Made by a program: the position numbers and the translations under genes. Of a stretch of 64,000 nucleotides of DNA, positions 12,322-22,900 are shown one piece after another. The notes beneath the pieces are model-generated. The model worked only from the letters and a program-made list of their open reading frames with translations, was not told where the DNA came from and did not search any database. The stretch comes from Cymbomonas tetramitiformis (taxonomy: Eukaryota; Chlorophyta; Pyramimonadophyceae; Pyramimonadales; Pyramimonadaceae), in NCBI GenBank assembly GCA_001247695.2, contig LGRX02035459.1, forward strand, positions 96,271-160,270. Direction: 5' to 3'. The number at the start of each line of letters is the position of its first letter. The first letter of the stretch is position 1.

Positions 12322-13056
12322 CTAAGTGCTCCCCACAAAATTCAAGGGAAAACACAGAAGGTGTACATCACCACCTTCTGCCTCTCCTCGCAGCACGACA
12401 GAGGAATCTACCGAGCTCTCCAAGAGGCAGTGCCCGCCAGAATGGCACCACAGGGATAACCGCCTCCCAAAACCCACTTCCACCCGGCGGCCGTCCCCGT
12501 TCACAGCGATCCGCCAGTACTTCATATCAAGGTCAAAGAACACAAGTCCCCCGGCATGTGTAATAACCATGAGCACTGTACACGGAGAGGGAGCTAGCGT
12601 CAGACGAATCCAAGACACTCCCAAAAAGCGAGCCGTAGACGAATCCCCGACGCACTCAAAGAGGCAGTACCCGTCAGAAGGGTACCACAGGGACAGCCAC
12701 ATCCCATCATCCAAATCATTCCAGTGGCCGTCCCCGTTCACAACGAGATGCCAGTACCCCATAAAGTGGGTGTCGATCACCAGTCCCCCGGCAGGTGAAA
12801 AAGCCCCAAGGCACTGGACATAAATAGAGCCAGCCGCAGACGAATCCCCGACGCCCTCAAAGAGGCAGTACCCGCCAGAAGGGTACCACAGGGACAGCCA
12901 CATCCCATCATCCAAATCATTCCAGTGGCCGTCCCCGTTCACAGCGATCCGCCAGTACCCCATAAAGTGGCTGTCAACCACCAGTCCCCGGCAGGTGAAA
13001 AAGCCCCAAGGCACTGGACATAAATAGAGCCAGCCGCAGACGAATCCCCGACACAC
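12322..13056 (-). CDS. Repeat-domain ORF, unknown function (copy 1)
   Basis: An open frame of 244 codons made of three to four copies of a module of about 70 residues: a FMGYWRIAVNGDGHW core, then LSLWYPSGGYCLFE, then VGDSS. The C-terminal-most module has diverged (RRLSLWCHSGGHCLLE), yet keeps the Tyr-Trp, Asn-Gly-Asp-Gly, Leu-Ser-Leu-Trp, Ser-Gly-Gly and Cys-Leu-x-Glu positions. This suggests the frame was once under protein selection. No family is recognised; a small beta-rich or lectin-like fold is only a guess. The start codon is not secure, and the ORF may be an exon of something larger. Confidence 0.45.
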   Translation of the reverse strand: MCRGFVCGWLYLCPVPWGFFTCRGLVVDSHFMGYWRIAVNGDGHWNDLDDGMWLSLWYPSGGYCLFEGVGDSSAAGSIYVQCLGAFSPAGGLVIDTHFMGYWHLVVNGDGHWNDLDDGMWLSLWYPSDGYCLFECVGDSSTARFLGVSWIRLTLAPSPCTVLMVITHAGGLVFFDLDMKYWRIAVNGDGRRVEVGFGRRLSLWCHSGGHCLLESSVDSSVVLRGEAEGGDVHLLCFPLNFVGST

Positions 13057-13394
13057 TGAACGGCATGAGATCGGCCAACAAAAGCCAGCCCACCATCATC
13101 CCAGTGGATGTGAAAAGCAAATCAAGAGCAGGGCGGGGCCGTGACAAGATACCACAAACGCATACATATTCTCAACCCAGATGCAAAGCAGCATGGAAAG
13201 ATGATACGAAGTGACCGATCGTCGCCCAACAATAGTTGGTCCCAGGGTTACGGAGTAAGCGGACCCTGCTGGCATGCCCCCCAGTGGCTCCCGGTCGATG
13301 GATGGGACCTGTTGGTCCATGGTTATGTCATGAATGCAGTCACACCACACAGCATGGACACCCCATGTCAAAAAAAAAGGAAACATGTGGGCAC

Positions 13395-14129
13395 CTAAGT
13401 GCTCCCCACAAAAATCAAGGGAAAACACAGAAGGTGTACTTCACCACCTTCTGCATCTCCTCGCAGCACGACAGACAAATCTACCGAGCTCTCCAAGAGG
13501 CAGTGCCCGCCAGAATGGCACCACAGGGATAACCGCCTCCCAAAACCCACTTCCGCCCGGCGGCCGTCCCCGTTCACAGCGATCCGCCAGTACTTCATAT
13601 CAAGGTCAAAGAACACAAGTCCCCCGGCATGCGTAATAACCATGAGCACTGTACACGGAGAGGGAGCTAGCGTCAGACGAATCCAAGACACTCCCAAAAA
13701 GCGAGCCGTAGACGAATCCCCGACGCACTCAAAGAGGCAGTACCCGTCAGAAGGGTACCACAGGGACAGCCACATCCCATCATCCAAATCATTCCAGTGG
13801 CCGTCCCCCTTCACAACGAGATGCCAGTACCCCATAAAGTGGGTGTCGATCACCAGTCCCCCGGCAGGTGAAAAAGCCCCAAGGCACTGGACATAAATAG
13901 AGCCAGCCGCAGACGAATCCCCGACGCGCTCAAAGAGGCAGTACCCGCCAGAAGGGTACCACAGGGACAGCCACATCCCATCATCCAAATCATTCCAGTG
14001 GCCGTCCCCGTTCACAGCGATCCGCCAGTACCCCATAAAGTGGCTGTCAACCACCAGTCCCCGGCAGGTGAAAAAGCCCCAAGGCACTGGACATAAATAG
14101 AGCCAGCCGCAGACGAATCCCCGACACAC
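13395..14129 (-). CDS. Repeat-domain ORF, unknown function (copy 2)
   Basis: The second tandem copy of the ORF at 12322-13056, exactly 1,073 bp downstream, also 244 codons and differing by only a handful of residues. The arrangement of modules is identical. A third, partial copy (14466-14711) keeps only the last module before the array ends. Full conservation of the frame in both copies mostly reflects recent duplication, so it adds little evidence for function. Confidence 0.4.
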   Translation of the reverse strand: MCRGFVCGWLYLCPVPWGFFTCRGLVVDSHFMGYWRIAVNGDGHWNDLDDGMWLSLWYPSGGYCLFERVGDSSAAGSIYVQCLGAFSPAGGLVIDTHFMGYWHLVVKGDGHWNDLDDGMWLSLWYPSDGYCLFECVGDSSTARFLGVSWIRLTLAPSPCTVLMVITHAGGLVFFDLDMKYWRIAVNGDGRRAEVGFGRRLSLWCHSGGHCLLESSVDLSVVLRGDAEGGEVHLLCFPLIFVGST

Positions 14130-14698
14130 TGAACGGCATGAGATCGGCCAACAAAAGCCAGCCCACCATCATCCCAGTGGATGTGAAAAGCAAATCAAGA
14201 GCAGGGCGGGGCCGTGACAAGATACCACAAACGCATACATATTCTCAACCCAGATGCAAAGCAGCATGGAAAGATGATACGAAGTGACCGATCGTCGCCC
14301 AACAATAGTTGGTCCCAGGGTTACGGAGTAAGCGGACCCTGCTGGCATGCCCCCCAGTGGCTCCCGGTCGATGGATGGGACCTGTTGGTCCATGGTTATG
14401 TCATGAATGCAGTCACACCACACAGCATGGACACCCCATGTCAAAAAAAGGAAACATGCGGGCACCTAAGTGCTCCCCACAAAATTCAAGGGAAAACACA
14501 GAAGGTGTACATCACCACCTTCTGCCTCTCCTCGCAGCACGACAGACGAATCTACCGAGCTCTCCAAGAGGCAGTGCCCGCCAGAATGGCACCACAGGGA
14601 TAACCGCCTCCCAAAACCCACTTCCACCCGGCGGCCGTCCCCGTTCACAGCGATCCGCCAGTACTTCATATCAAGGTCAAAGAACACAAGTCCCCCGA

Positions 14699-17487
14699 CA
14701 CACACACACACCTTGATCCCCAGCTATATAGTGCAAGCCTTGTGGAGGTCGGCTCTAGGCTATTTGGTGCCAAAAGAATCGGTCCAAGGATACGCCACAC
14801 ACACACACAAGAGAAAAGTAAAGAGACATGATACCGCACACAAAATTGCTATGCGAAAAGTCTTTACAAGTTTCGAGGCCAAAATGACTTACCACACCAG
14901 TCCACGACCCGTCGTCCTTATTATGTCCTGAAGCCAAAGACGCGGCGAGGTAGTCAGAGTGTAAAGGCCTTGAGGTCACGAGCAGAGGCAATACAAGACG
15001 TGTGCGGCATATGTACAAATAATGTACAAAGCATGGGCGAGGATACCATAGGTTAGACAAAGACTTGGCGATTTGCTGCACACCTGGGGGATCCACTAAG
15101 AGCCATACAGCTGTGATGAGAGAAGAAAATGATACGACGTAAGACAAGAAAAGCCAAGAGCGAACCCTGATACAAGCGCCAATACATTATCCATCCCTAA
15201 GTTAAAATACGATTTGTTCTCATAAAGTACAAACGGCTAGTCACACACTATGCAATACAAGCGTTAACTAGCGTCAGAAGGCTTGCTTTGAATAACTCAC
15301 AGCCCTTTGTTCACCAAAACACTCATCGTTTACTGCCACGTCACAAGCGTGACTCCGCAACCAACCTGCAATCTGCACCGTCGTTAAAAGGATCGTACTC
15401 TTGAAGACTGTCCCTGCATAGTGTTAAAGCGCAACGAACGCCCCTCACACCTCAAAAGAGAAACAGATTATTTGGTCGCAAAGCTCAAGTGTCCATCAGC
15501 AAAAGAACCACAAGAGTTAGCTTGGAAAAGAAGTACCAGCCGTAGACGTTTGACACCCAAAACTAATTAAGCACCACACAACACACCTCCTGCTAGGCGA
15601 GTGTACAGTAGGGTATACTATTCCGAAGGGATCTCAAAAGCTAGTAAGCGCAGGATCTCTGCAGCGAGGACCGCCTTATCGTTATTGGTATTCCAATACG
15701 AGTGTTCACTATTGACCGAATAGTCAAGTTTACCCTTCGCAGAGAAGCACGCGAGCTCCGAGTGAAGTCGCCTTCCGAGGTGGACACAAAATTGTGACAA
15801 CAGAATTTCGTTGAAACGCTCCGTCCAAGTACTGGATAGGGAAAGCAGGCTCATCAACAGGCTCGGTACACGCTCGAGCTCGGGTGGCAGCTTTCAAAAG
15901 GAAGACGAGTCCGCGCCCTGAGGAACTCTGACGAGTTTTGGAAGAACAAAGCGTCACGGTTACCTTCGAGTGCAGTTCATCATGAAATGTGCAAGCGTTG
16001 CTATTATTCCGGGTACCCAGTCTGATCCAGGGACCTATCAGTGGATGAACAGAGGCAAATTATTCCGTGAACCCTAAAAAGAACGCAGTGGATGCGTGGA
16101 TCTCGACGAACACTTGAAAGAGCTGTTTCACCTTTGCGTTGGAAGTTACAATGGCATCAACCCATACCCACCACCCAGCACCTGTTCCACACATACTTGA
16201 GGTGAATCGCAGAAGTCGCATACTAACGAGGAAGTCTGTGGATTCGGTGTCTGCCATACACGGGAATGCTGCAAAGTTAACACGATAGCTCCACAAGGCT
16301 CACCGAAAACTGCTCCAGAAAGACCAGTGCCATATCTCGCCAATTTATCTTCCCAATACTCCATTTCCCTTTGCAAAAGTACCGCAATGTTATAGTCGAT
16401 TCAGGAATCTTGTGGTTTTCTTGGTTGGAATATTTTATTCTTCAATGATCCCTCGCCTGACCTTCATGTTTTCGGACCAACGCAAGGCAAATTGAAACTT
16501 GCACCATAAAAGCAGTAGAGTAATCGGCAGCAGGAGCAAATCTCCAATTGCAACGGAGGAAGATGACGAAATGTCGATCTGACGATCACCAGACGAAAAC
16601 GCCTCGGCGAACAGTGTCATCGCCAGTGCCAGTGTGCCACCCGAACGCCATCGCCATTCCATGATGAACAATCCTAATGCCTTATGTGTATGTCAGATGT
16701 CTTATCCTACAAGTCACAGATTCTAAGATTCTACTTGACCTCTGCTCCTTATGATTTGGAACCTGGCCAAATTACCTTACTTACTTACTTACTTACTTAC
16801 TTAATCAGCAGCAGCAAAGCGCGAATCCCAACGGGCGACACACACGAACTTCCGATCTCACGATCGCCAGACGCTAACGATGACAGTGCCACTGCAGTCG
16901 CGTACATTTACCGCGACGCCACCCACGCGTTATGGCATGGCATGTTGGGATGCAAAAAGCGAAGCACTGTCGCGCACATGATCCTACGGTCAGATGGCCT
17001 AGCGGAGATCTCTTTTTGAGATCGATCCGCCTAGTACCTACTAATCCGGCGAGGGACCGGCCGAGTCTCTGAGCCGCGGCCGAAGCGATCGAGGATCGAT
17101 TAGAAAGAAAAGAAAAAACCACGCCCGTTGGGCGTAGGATGGATCGATTATTCGAGGTAGGTTACATTTTAGAAGCTCGAAGACTCCGGACCTTTATGCC
17201 AAAGGTTTAACACCTTAAGGGCGATATTTCTACACAAATACGGAACAACATAGTGGAAATGATACCCGCCAATGGAATTGGATTAGGGACGTTACATACA
17301 CAAATGTAGGGCAATGTAACGATGTAACCATAAACCTGATAATGGCAGATATAAAGTCCGGCAGTAATATATATCTAACTAGAGAGAGAAACCCTGAGTT
17401 AAGGGTTACGATATCATAACGGTAAAGAGTCCCTTGATCAAAAGAGAGATAACATAAATACCTAACGGGTGTTTCCCGTCTACTGGT
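14699..17487. other. Unassigned sequence with a (TTAC)n run
   Basis: No gene or transposon signature is recognised. CA-rich short runs occur near 14698-14712 and 14797-14810, and a TTAC tetranucleotide run lies at 16776-16803. Short open frames on both strands look random. Confidence 0.6.
16776..16803. repeat. (TTAC)n microsatellite
   Basis: Six to seven tandem TTAC units. The Leu-Thr-Tyr repeat peptide read across it is an artefact. Confidence 0.95.
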
Positions 17488-17706
17488 TGTCGCAAACGCG
17501 TGCATATGGTGGTACGAATATCCTCGGAATCGGGCAATCTCAACACTCGCAGATGATCATAAGTTTGTCATTAACATTCACTGGTGCCGGTAACTGAACA
17601 AGCAATTCTGAACGCAGCACGAGACCATAAGGCTACAAAATTTTTGAAATCCTGATATCCTGAGATCGAACGCTAAGCTCTTTCATGCAAGCCCAGATTT
17701 CCAACA
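17488..17706 (-). repeat. Partial LTR of element 1 (left edge)
   Basis: A 219-bp copy of the right-hand part of the 747-bp LTR, starting TGTCGCAAACGC and ending in CCAACA immediately before the first full LTR. Its outer end is the same point at which the LTR piece at 27915-28440 stops. Confidence 0.85.
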
Positions 17707-18453
17707 TGAAAAAGTATGAAAACAGCAGTAAAACATATTCATCAAAATTGTATAATAACCGCAAAATACGAATTATTGTGTACCAAAGCTGTGAGCAGAA
17801 CTGTCTTAGCAATCTAGCACTGGCACGCGAACAGCCACCTAGCACTTGCGAAGGCAAAACAATAATGAGTCCACTGGTCTGACCTTCGGTCAGAGGTCAC
17901 TTATCTCTCAATGCTCTGTCACATTTCCCAAAACTGTAACGGGTTCTAGCCCTCAAATCTTCATCTGGCCAATGGAAACTCATTATTCCATGCCAGCTTT
18001 AACACTGTTACCGCTTAACATATTCTGACTAACACGTCAGCGTGGCAAAGGAGTCACTGCCGTCGTCATCGTATCATTCCTTGGTAACCTGATACTGCAA
18101 ATATCTTCCCTAGCAGGTCTGCCTCTCTCAGGAGGTCATCTTGGCGAAGCCTGTCATACTGTCACCTCTGTCACGCGTGTCATCAGCTGGACAAACCCGG
18201 CACGATACCATGAGAAGCCGGCGTTTGTTACAGCTGTCGCAAACGCGTGCATATGGTGGTACGAATATCCTCGGAATCGGGCAATCTCAACACTCGCGGA
18301 TGATCATAAGTTTGTCATTAACATTCACTGGTGCCGGTAACTGAACAAGCAATTCTGAACGCAGCACGAGACCATAAGGCTACAAAATTTTTGAAATTCT
18401 GATATCCTGAGATCGAACGCTAAGCTCTTTCATGCAAGCCCAGATTTCCAACA
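17707..18453 (-). repeat. Full LTR copy of element 1 (outer)
   Basis: 747 bp. On the minus strand it starts TGTTGGAAATCTGG and ends in CTTTTTCA, fitting the TG...CA rule. It is nearly identical to the copy at 18454-19199 and joined to it with no spacer. Confidence 0.85.
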
Positions 18454-19199
18454 TGAAAAAGTATGAAAACAGCAGTAAAACATATTCATCAAAATTGTAT
18501 AATAACCGCAAAATACGAATTATTGTGTACAAAAGCTGTGAGCAGAACTGTCTTAGCAATCTAGCACTGGCACGCGAACAGCCACCTAGCACTTGCGAAG
18601 GCAAAACAATAATGAGTCCACTGGTCTGACCTTCGGTCAGAGGTCACTTATCTCTCAATGCTCTGTCACATTTCCCAAAAACTGTAACGGGTTCTAGCCC
18701 TCAAATCTTCATCTGGCCAATGGAAACTCATTATTCCATGCCAGCTTTAACACTGTTACCGCTTAACATATTCTGACTGACACGTCAGTGGCAAAGGAGT
18801 CACTGCCGTCGTCATCGTATCATTCCTTGGTAACCTGATACTGCAAATATCTTCCCTAGCAGGTCTGCCTCTCTCAGGAGGTCATCTTGGCGAAGCCTGT
18901 CATACTGTCACCTCTGTCACGCGTGTCATCAGCTGGACAAACCCGGCACGATACCATGAGAAGCCGGCGTTTGTTACAGCTGTCGCAAACGCGTGCATAT
19001 GGTGGTACGAATATCCTCGGAATCGGGCAATCTCAACACTCGCAGATGATCATAAGTTTGTCATTAACATTCACTGGTGCCGGTAACTGAACAAGCAATT
19101 CTGAACGCAGCACGAGACCATAAGGCTACAAAATTTTTGAAATCCTGATATCCTGAGATCGAACGCTAAGCTCTTTCATGCAAGCCCAGATTTCCAACA
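18454..19199 (-). repeat. Full LTR copy of element 1 (inner, 3' LTR)
   Basis: 746 bp, in the position of the 3' LTR on the minus strand. It directly follows the purine tract CAGATGGGGGA (19200-19210, complement). It differs from the outer copy by a few substitutions and a short deletion near 18789. Confidence 0.85.
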
Positions 19200-19210
19200 T
19201 CCCCCATCTG
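19200..19210 (-). other. Polypurine tract of element 1
   Basis: On the minus strand the sequence CAGATGGGGGA lies immediately before TGTTGG, the first bases of the 3' LTR. This is the expected plus-strand priming site of an LTR retrotransposon and fixes the LTR boundary. Confidence 0.7.
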
Positions 19211-19236
19211 TAGCTGCTGCGCGCAGTAGCACAGAC

Positions 19237-19941
19237 TCAAATATGGGCTTGTTCAGCATACTGGGTCGTATCACCATCTGCCATGAACTTGCCCAAGCTG
19301 AAAGTGAACATACCAATGCCTTCACCTTCTCCACCCTGTAACATCCTTGCTCTGACCAGCGGGTTCTTGAATACCAAGACCCACATACACCTGCGGCCAA
19401 TAGGTCCATGTTCCAGATGCCCAATCACATGCAAGCGTCCCGTCTGACTCAATCGTCTGAAGTACGCAGCCCTGCTCTCGGTCATGTCTGTCAAGTAATA
19501 AGATGGAACGTGGACACATGCCACCACACGACTGGCCATCACTGCCAATGGAAATGCAATGTCCAGCGCTGCAAACCAAGGTGAAGTCACCACCGCGTCA
19601 CAAACACCATATTTCTCCTTCCATAAGCGATAATTACCTGGCTGGAGTGCGTCACGCGCCTCAGACCAACCCAACTGAGGATTCCAGTCATTATTCATAA
19701 ACCTCAACTGCGGCCACTGCTCCACCATCACCTCACTGATGACCCCAGTACCTGCCCATGGGTCCCAGACGCCATCGATGGACTTCCAGTCCACCTCTGT
19801 CGCCAATCGCCTCACCTCGGAGGGCACTGTGATGATCAACTCAAGCCCCCACTGCAGCGCGCTAGCTTGTCGCACCTGGGCTTTGGTCATATGTCTCATT
19901 TCTCCTCGTCTTTCCACTTCTTCCTCGGCCAAGGCAGGCAC
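19237..19941 (-). CDS. Small class I methyltransferase-like protein (amino-MTase type)
   Basis: A 234-residue ORF that starts 22 bp after the pol stop, in a different frame. Residues about 60-66 read DPWAGTG, a typical SAM-binding motif I. An acidic Asn-Asp motif follows (NNDWNP), and SPWF near 120-123 sits where N6-adenine and N4-cytosine methyltransferases have their (D/N/S)PP(Y/F/W) catalytic motif. Downstream, VPSYYL, RAAYFRRL and MWVLVFK fit the end of such domains, as in phage-type DNA adenine methyltransferases. The second Pro of the catalytic motif is Trp here, so activity is uncertain. It could be made by reinitiation or from a spliced RNA. Its place after pol mirrors the C-terminal methyltransferase of element 2. 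Confidence 0.65.
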   Translation of the reverse strand: MPALAEEEVERRGEMRHMTKAQVRQASALQWGLELIITVPSEVRRLATEVDWKSIDGVWDPWAGTGVISEVMVEQWPQLRFMNNDWNPQLGWSEARDALQPGNYRLWKEKYGVCDAVVTSPWFAALDIAFPLAVMASRVVACVHVPSYYLTDMTESRAAYFRRLSQTGRLHVIGHLEHGPIGRRCMWVLVFKNPLVRARMLQGGEGEGIGMFTFSLGKFMADGDTTQYAEQAHI

Positions 19942-19963
19942 AAGAGGTGCATCCCTCAGCTGC

Positions 19964-22900
19964 CTAGCCCTTGCCTTCTGTTCCCGATATTTTTTTGCTC
20001 AGCACCGTGCGATGCCCCTCATTCCAATGCCCTGGCATGAGGATCTGCACGGCCTTGGACAGCTTGTCCTGCCTGCCCCAATCAATCTGATATGGCATGC
20101 CAAAGAACACGTCCTCCCCTTCCAATGGCATCTCCCTTGATGAGATTGCATGCCATGGCTGAGATTTGTCCCCCTTCACCATACGGCGAGGACCCACGTC
20201 TGCTGGCAGCAGGCGCATCTCCGAGGACAGCTTCTCGTTAAGCTGCTGCTCCTTTATGCCCAGTCTGTCCTCCAGGACTCCAGAGCTCTCATCTTCCTGG
20301 GTCTGCACCTCGGCGTTGGCAGCTTGCATTCCCGTGCCTGAGCACCTAGGACATAGCCACTCGCCTTCTGGTACTCCATCCAGTGCTGGGTTAAGACACC
20401 ACAAGTGGTAACCCCTGTTGCATGCGTCGCACAGCAACATCTCTGCCTCCCCATCAGTCTTCCTGCACACTTCACATGCTAGGTGCTTGCTGGGAACGGC
20501 TGCACTGCAATCATACTGGTCCTTCACCTGTAGGTGACATGGCGCGATGCTCTGCACAGTGCTCTTCTCTCTTAACTTGGTGGCGTCCTCAAGCACCACC
20601 ACACCATCCCGCTGTATTTTGACCAACTTCAGAATGGCGGACTTGGTCGCGACTTCCATGCCGCTGCGAGGCTTCTGCCTAATGTAGACAAAGTCACCCA
20701 CCTTAAACTGGTGTGGTTTAGGCTCAATCCCACCACCCCTTCTTCCTTCGTAATGTAGAGTGTCACGATGTTGTGCCACCTCCAGACTGCAACCAGCGTG
20801 TACCATCAGTCGCTTCACTACCTCTGCCCTTAGCAGGAGGTCCTTGACCCGTGCGTCCTTGTCATCCTCGATCTCGGGACTGAAGTCTATACTGGGCGCT
20901 CGCTTCAAGTCCGGTGGCACCACTGCCTCTTGGGCAAATAGCAAAGTGAACGGTGCCACTCCTGTGGACTCTTGACGCGCCGCATTATAGCTCAGCACGA
21001 GTGACCAAAGCTGCTCGTCCCACTCATAGTCGAGGCCCTTCTCCAAGGCAATCTTCTTGAAGCAGAACTTCATCGTACGCACCACCCGCTCAGTAAGACC
21101 ATTGCCCTCCGGTGAGTCTGGCGATGTGACTCGGCGGTCTATCAGACAGTCTCTGCATAACTGCTTGAACTCGCCCTCGAACTCCTTGCCTCCGTCCACC
21201 AGGCACTCTGCTGGCGCCCCGAATACCGCCAGAACATGACTGCGAAATGCCGCCGCAATGGTCCTTGCCTCCTTGTCGGGAATGGGCACGCAGACTATGA
21301 ACCTGGTGTAGTGCTCGGTCATGATGAGCACTCTGTTGTTGCCCGCCTTGGTCTGTCTCCTTGAAGGCCACGCTAGGTCCAGCGACCACCGATACATGAA
21401 TGACACGATCTCAAGGGGCGACAAGCACGCCTCTTCCCTTGCATAATGAGTCTTCACACGCTGACAGGTTTCACATTGGGTCACCACGGCCTCAACGTCC
21501 TTCTTCAGGTCGGCCCACCAATGACGCTGCCACAGAAGATGCTGCGTGCGTCTTATGCCCCAATGGCCCGTTCTGGAATGATATTCTTTGACCAACGCAA
21601 GACGGTCAGCAGGCTTGGGTATCCTCACTTCCTTGCCTGACAGCGTGATCATGTAGATCTCGTCCGTAGCTTCATCCCATCGATGTCGTGCTGCGCGCCT
21701 CCTCACACGATGGACTTCGTCTTCTGGTAACTTCACGCTGCCATTGGACCTCAACCATCTGAGGCACCATGCGTCATCATGCACATCTCGATGCTTTTCG
21801 CGGTCAGCCTGCTGCTCGGCCACGCTGGCCATCAAGTCCGCGAGCCTGGTAGTGCACGCCAATCTGGGTAGTCTCATTTCTACATCATTGGCAGGCGGAC
21901 TCCAGGCAGGCACGTTAACGCGCGCTGCTGGAGTTGCGCCCTCCTTCACGAAGTGGCTCTCGTGCCTCCGGCGATACTGCTCGATGTTGTGGAGCTGCCA
22001 CTCCTTCTTCTTTTTCTTGGTTCCAGCCTTCTGTCGCTGAGCCCCAATTCCTTCTGCACCTTTCTGCCCTTGCGAGCACGTTGTCTGCAGCTTCTCCTCC
22101 CAGTCACGGTGACTCATGGTCTTAGCCACCTGCTGAGTATATGCGTTCGAATTCTCAACCCATTCCGCCAGCAAAGCTTGCCTCTGCTGAAGGTCCGACC
22201 TCGCGTGGTCTGCCCAGTTGTTGTCTACAGCGATAGGCTGTCCTGGGGAATTCTCCGCCTCCAAGGACTCCTCGCTGTGAGGAAGCCCCTTCCTGCTTGC
22301 TTCTGCGACCGCCATCAACAGTTCCATAGCCCTGCGATCCATGGCCAGGCCCAGAATGCTCGCCAGTTCTACGTCGTTCAGGCCATCGGCCATGCGTAGT
22401 TCGCTTGCGCTGTAGCCCATGGCTAGCGCCTTCTCGTCGAGGTTCACCTCTCGGGACTCCTCCTCGATGTCTTCATCATTCTGATTGCGCACCACAGTGC
22501 CCATCCTTGCTTTCCTGAATGCTCTTGACCCTTGCGTCGCCATGATGGTAGGAAGAGCCCTCAACGGTTCTCCCACCACATTTACCACGTAGTGAGGCGC
22601 ACGGTCTGTTCTTATCACTGGCCTGGGCTGCCAGCCTTTGGACAGGATCGACGACACAACTCGTCCTTCTGGTCTCGCCACCTTGCTCATCACGGAGCGG
22701 AACTGGTGGCTCTGGAACAAGTTGCTCCAATACGCTCGCAATCGATGTGCGTAAGCGCCTGCTTGTGCTGCATCAAAGGACACTGGTCGGCCAATGACGC
22801 TGGCGATGTACGGGAACACCTCGTCCCTGATCTTGGTCCCGGGCCTGTGCGACAATGGGGATACGTTCTCCAGGATGTATCCTGGGGGCTTCTGCTGCTG

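Larger units (their letters stand above)
11560..14698. repeat. Complex tandem repeat: 1,073-bp unit in about 2.5 copies plus diverged leading units
   Basis: A unit starting at CACACTGAACGGCATGAGATC recurs at 11981, 13053 and 14126, giving a period of 1,072-1,073 bp; the last copy stops near 14698. Units differ by only a few bases, so the amplification looks recent. Diverged shorter relatives of the start of the unit occur at about 11610-11880. Each unit contains roughly 200-bp internal sub-repeats, which encode the repeated domain described at 12322-14129. Only a few bases differ between units near the reading frame, for example around 12346-12405 versus 13419-13478. Confidence 0.85.

Noticed and set aside
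12326..13896. 165-codon plus-strand frames in the tandem repeat
   Set aside because: They are antisense to the modular minus-strand frame and lack the residue pattern conserved between diverged modules, although neither strand is proven to be coding.
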